In this document: piece by piece, positions 6,360 to 6,399 of the stretch
How positions within the stretch are numbered: the first letter of the stretch is position 1
How the letters are laid out: every line of letters begins with the position of its first letter
DNA from: an uncultured Myxococcales bacterium
GTDB taxonomy: Bacteria > Myxococcota_A > Bradymonadia > Bradymonadales > Bradymonadaceae
Direction of reading: 5' to 3'
Assembly: GCA_913058025.1 (NCBI GenBank)
Contig: CAJXPN010000270.1
Span: 1 to 6,399, forward strand
Length of the DNA stretch: 6,399 nt
Position numbers and translations under genes: made by a program
Notes under the pieces: generated by a model
What the model saw: the letters and a program-made list of their open reading frames with translations, nothing else
Databases searched by the model: none
What the model was told of the DNA's origin: nothing

Positions 6360-6399
6360 CTGTCTCTTATACACATCTCCGAGCCCACGAGACAGGCAG
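6360..6399 (-). other. Illumina Nextera i7 adapter remnant (not genomic)
   Basis: Bases 6360-6378 are the Tn5 mosaic end (ctgtctcttatacacatct) and 6379-6393 the read-2 adapter complement. Bases 6394-6399 (aggcag) are the first six bases of the same index seen complemented at 7-14. The open frame upstream of clpB that starts GSEMCIRDR is translated adapter. Confidence 0.98.

Noticed and set aside
30..6378. Inverted 19-bp Tn5 mosaic ends flanking the window, as if a 6.3-kb composite transposon
   Set aside because: The mosaic ends are joined to Nextera read-2 adapter and index bases and there is no transposase gene. They are library artefact.

Overview
The window is a short assembled contig of GC-rich bacterial DNA, not a natural locus end to end. 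Both ends are Illumina Nextera adapter: bases 1-48 and 6360-6399 carry the Tn5 mosaic end, the read-2 adapter and an i7 index. Genuine insert is about 49-6359. The strong G/C bias at third codon positions, the secreted Ig-like/lamin-tail protein and the membrane-anchored kinase-like protein suggest a Myxococcota/Bradymonadota-type (former Deltaproteobacteria) organism, perhaps from a metagenome. This placement is inference from protein style; no taxonomic marker such as rRNA is present.

Layout: (1) 51-2099, plus strand, is the 3' part of a gene for a secreted or surface protein. It has three Ig-like repeats with an exact 89-residue period, a lamin-tail domain, an IPT/TIG-like domain and a C-terminal domain, with three cysteine pairs. 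(2) 2100-2213 holds two tandem hairpins, the second resembling an intrinsic terminator. (3) 2214-3440, plus strand, encodes a 408-residue kinase-fold protein with a C-terminal membrane anchor. It lacks the DFG aspartate and the catalytic-loop Lys and Asn, so it is probably a pseudokinase. (4) 3441-3547 is a convergent intergenic region with a 23-bp hairpin and a 20-bp palindrome. (5) 3548-6193, minus strand, is a complete clpB-type disaggregase gene with an M-domain and unusual substrate pore loops. (6) 6194-6359 is its leader, with a nested hairpin and a weak promoter candidate.

The three genes do not form an obvious operon. The first two share a strand but are separated by a probable terminator, and clpB converges on them. 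I see no sign of a defence island, natural mobile element, CRISPR array, tRNA or rRNA. The points most worth following are the degenerate kinase active site, the ClpB pore-loop substitutions and the structured clpB leader. I do not claim a new multi-gene system.
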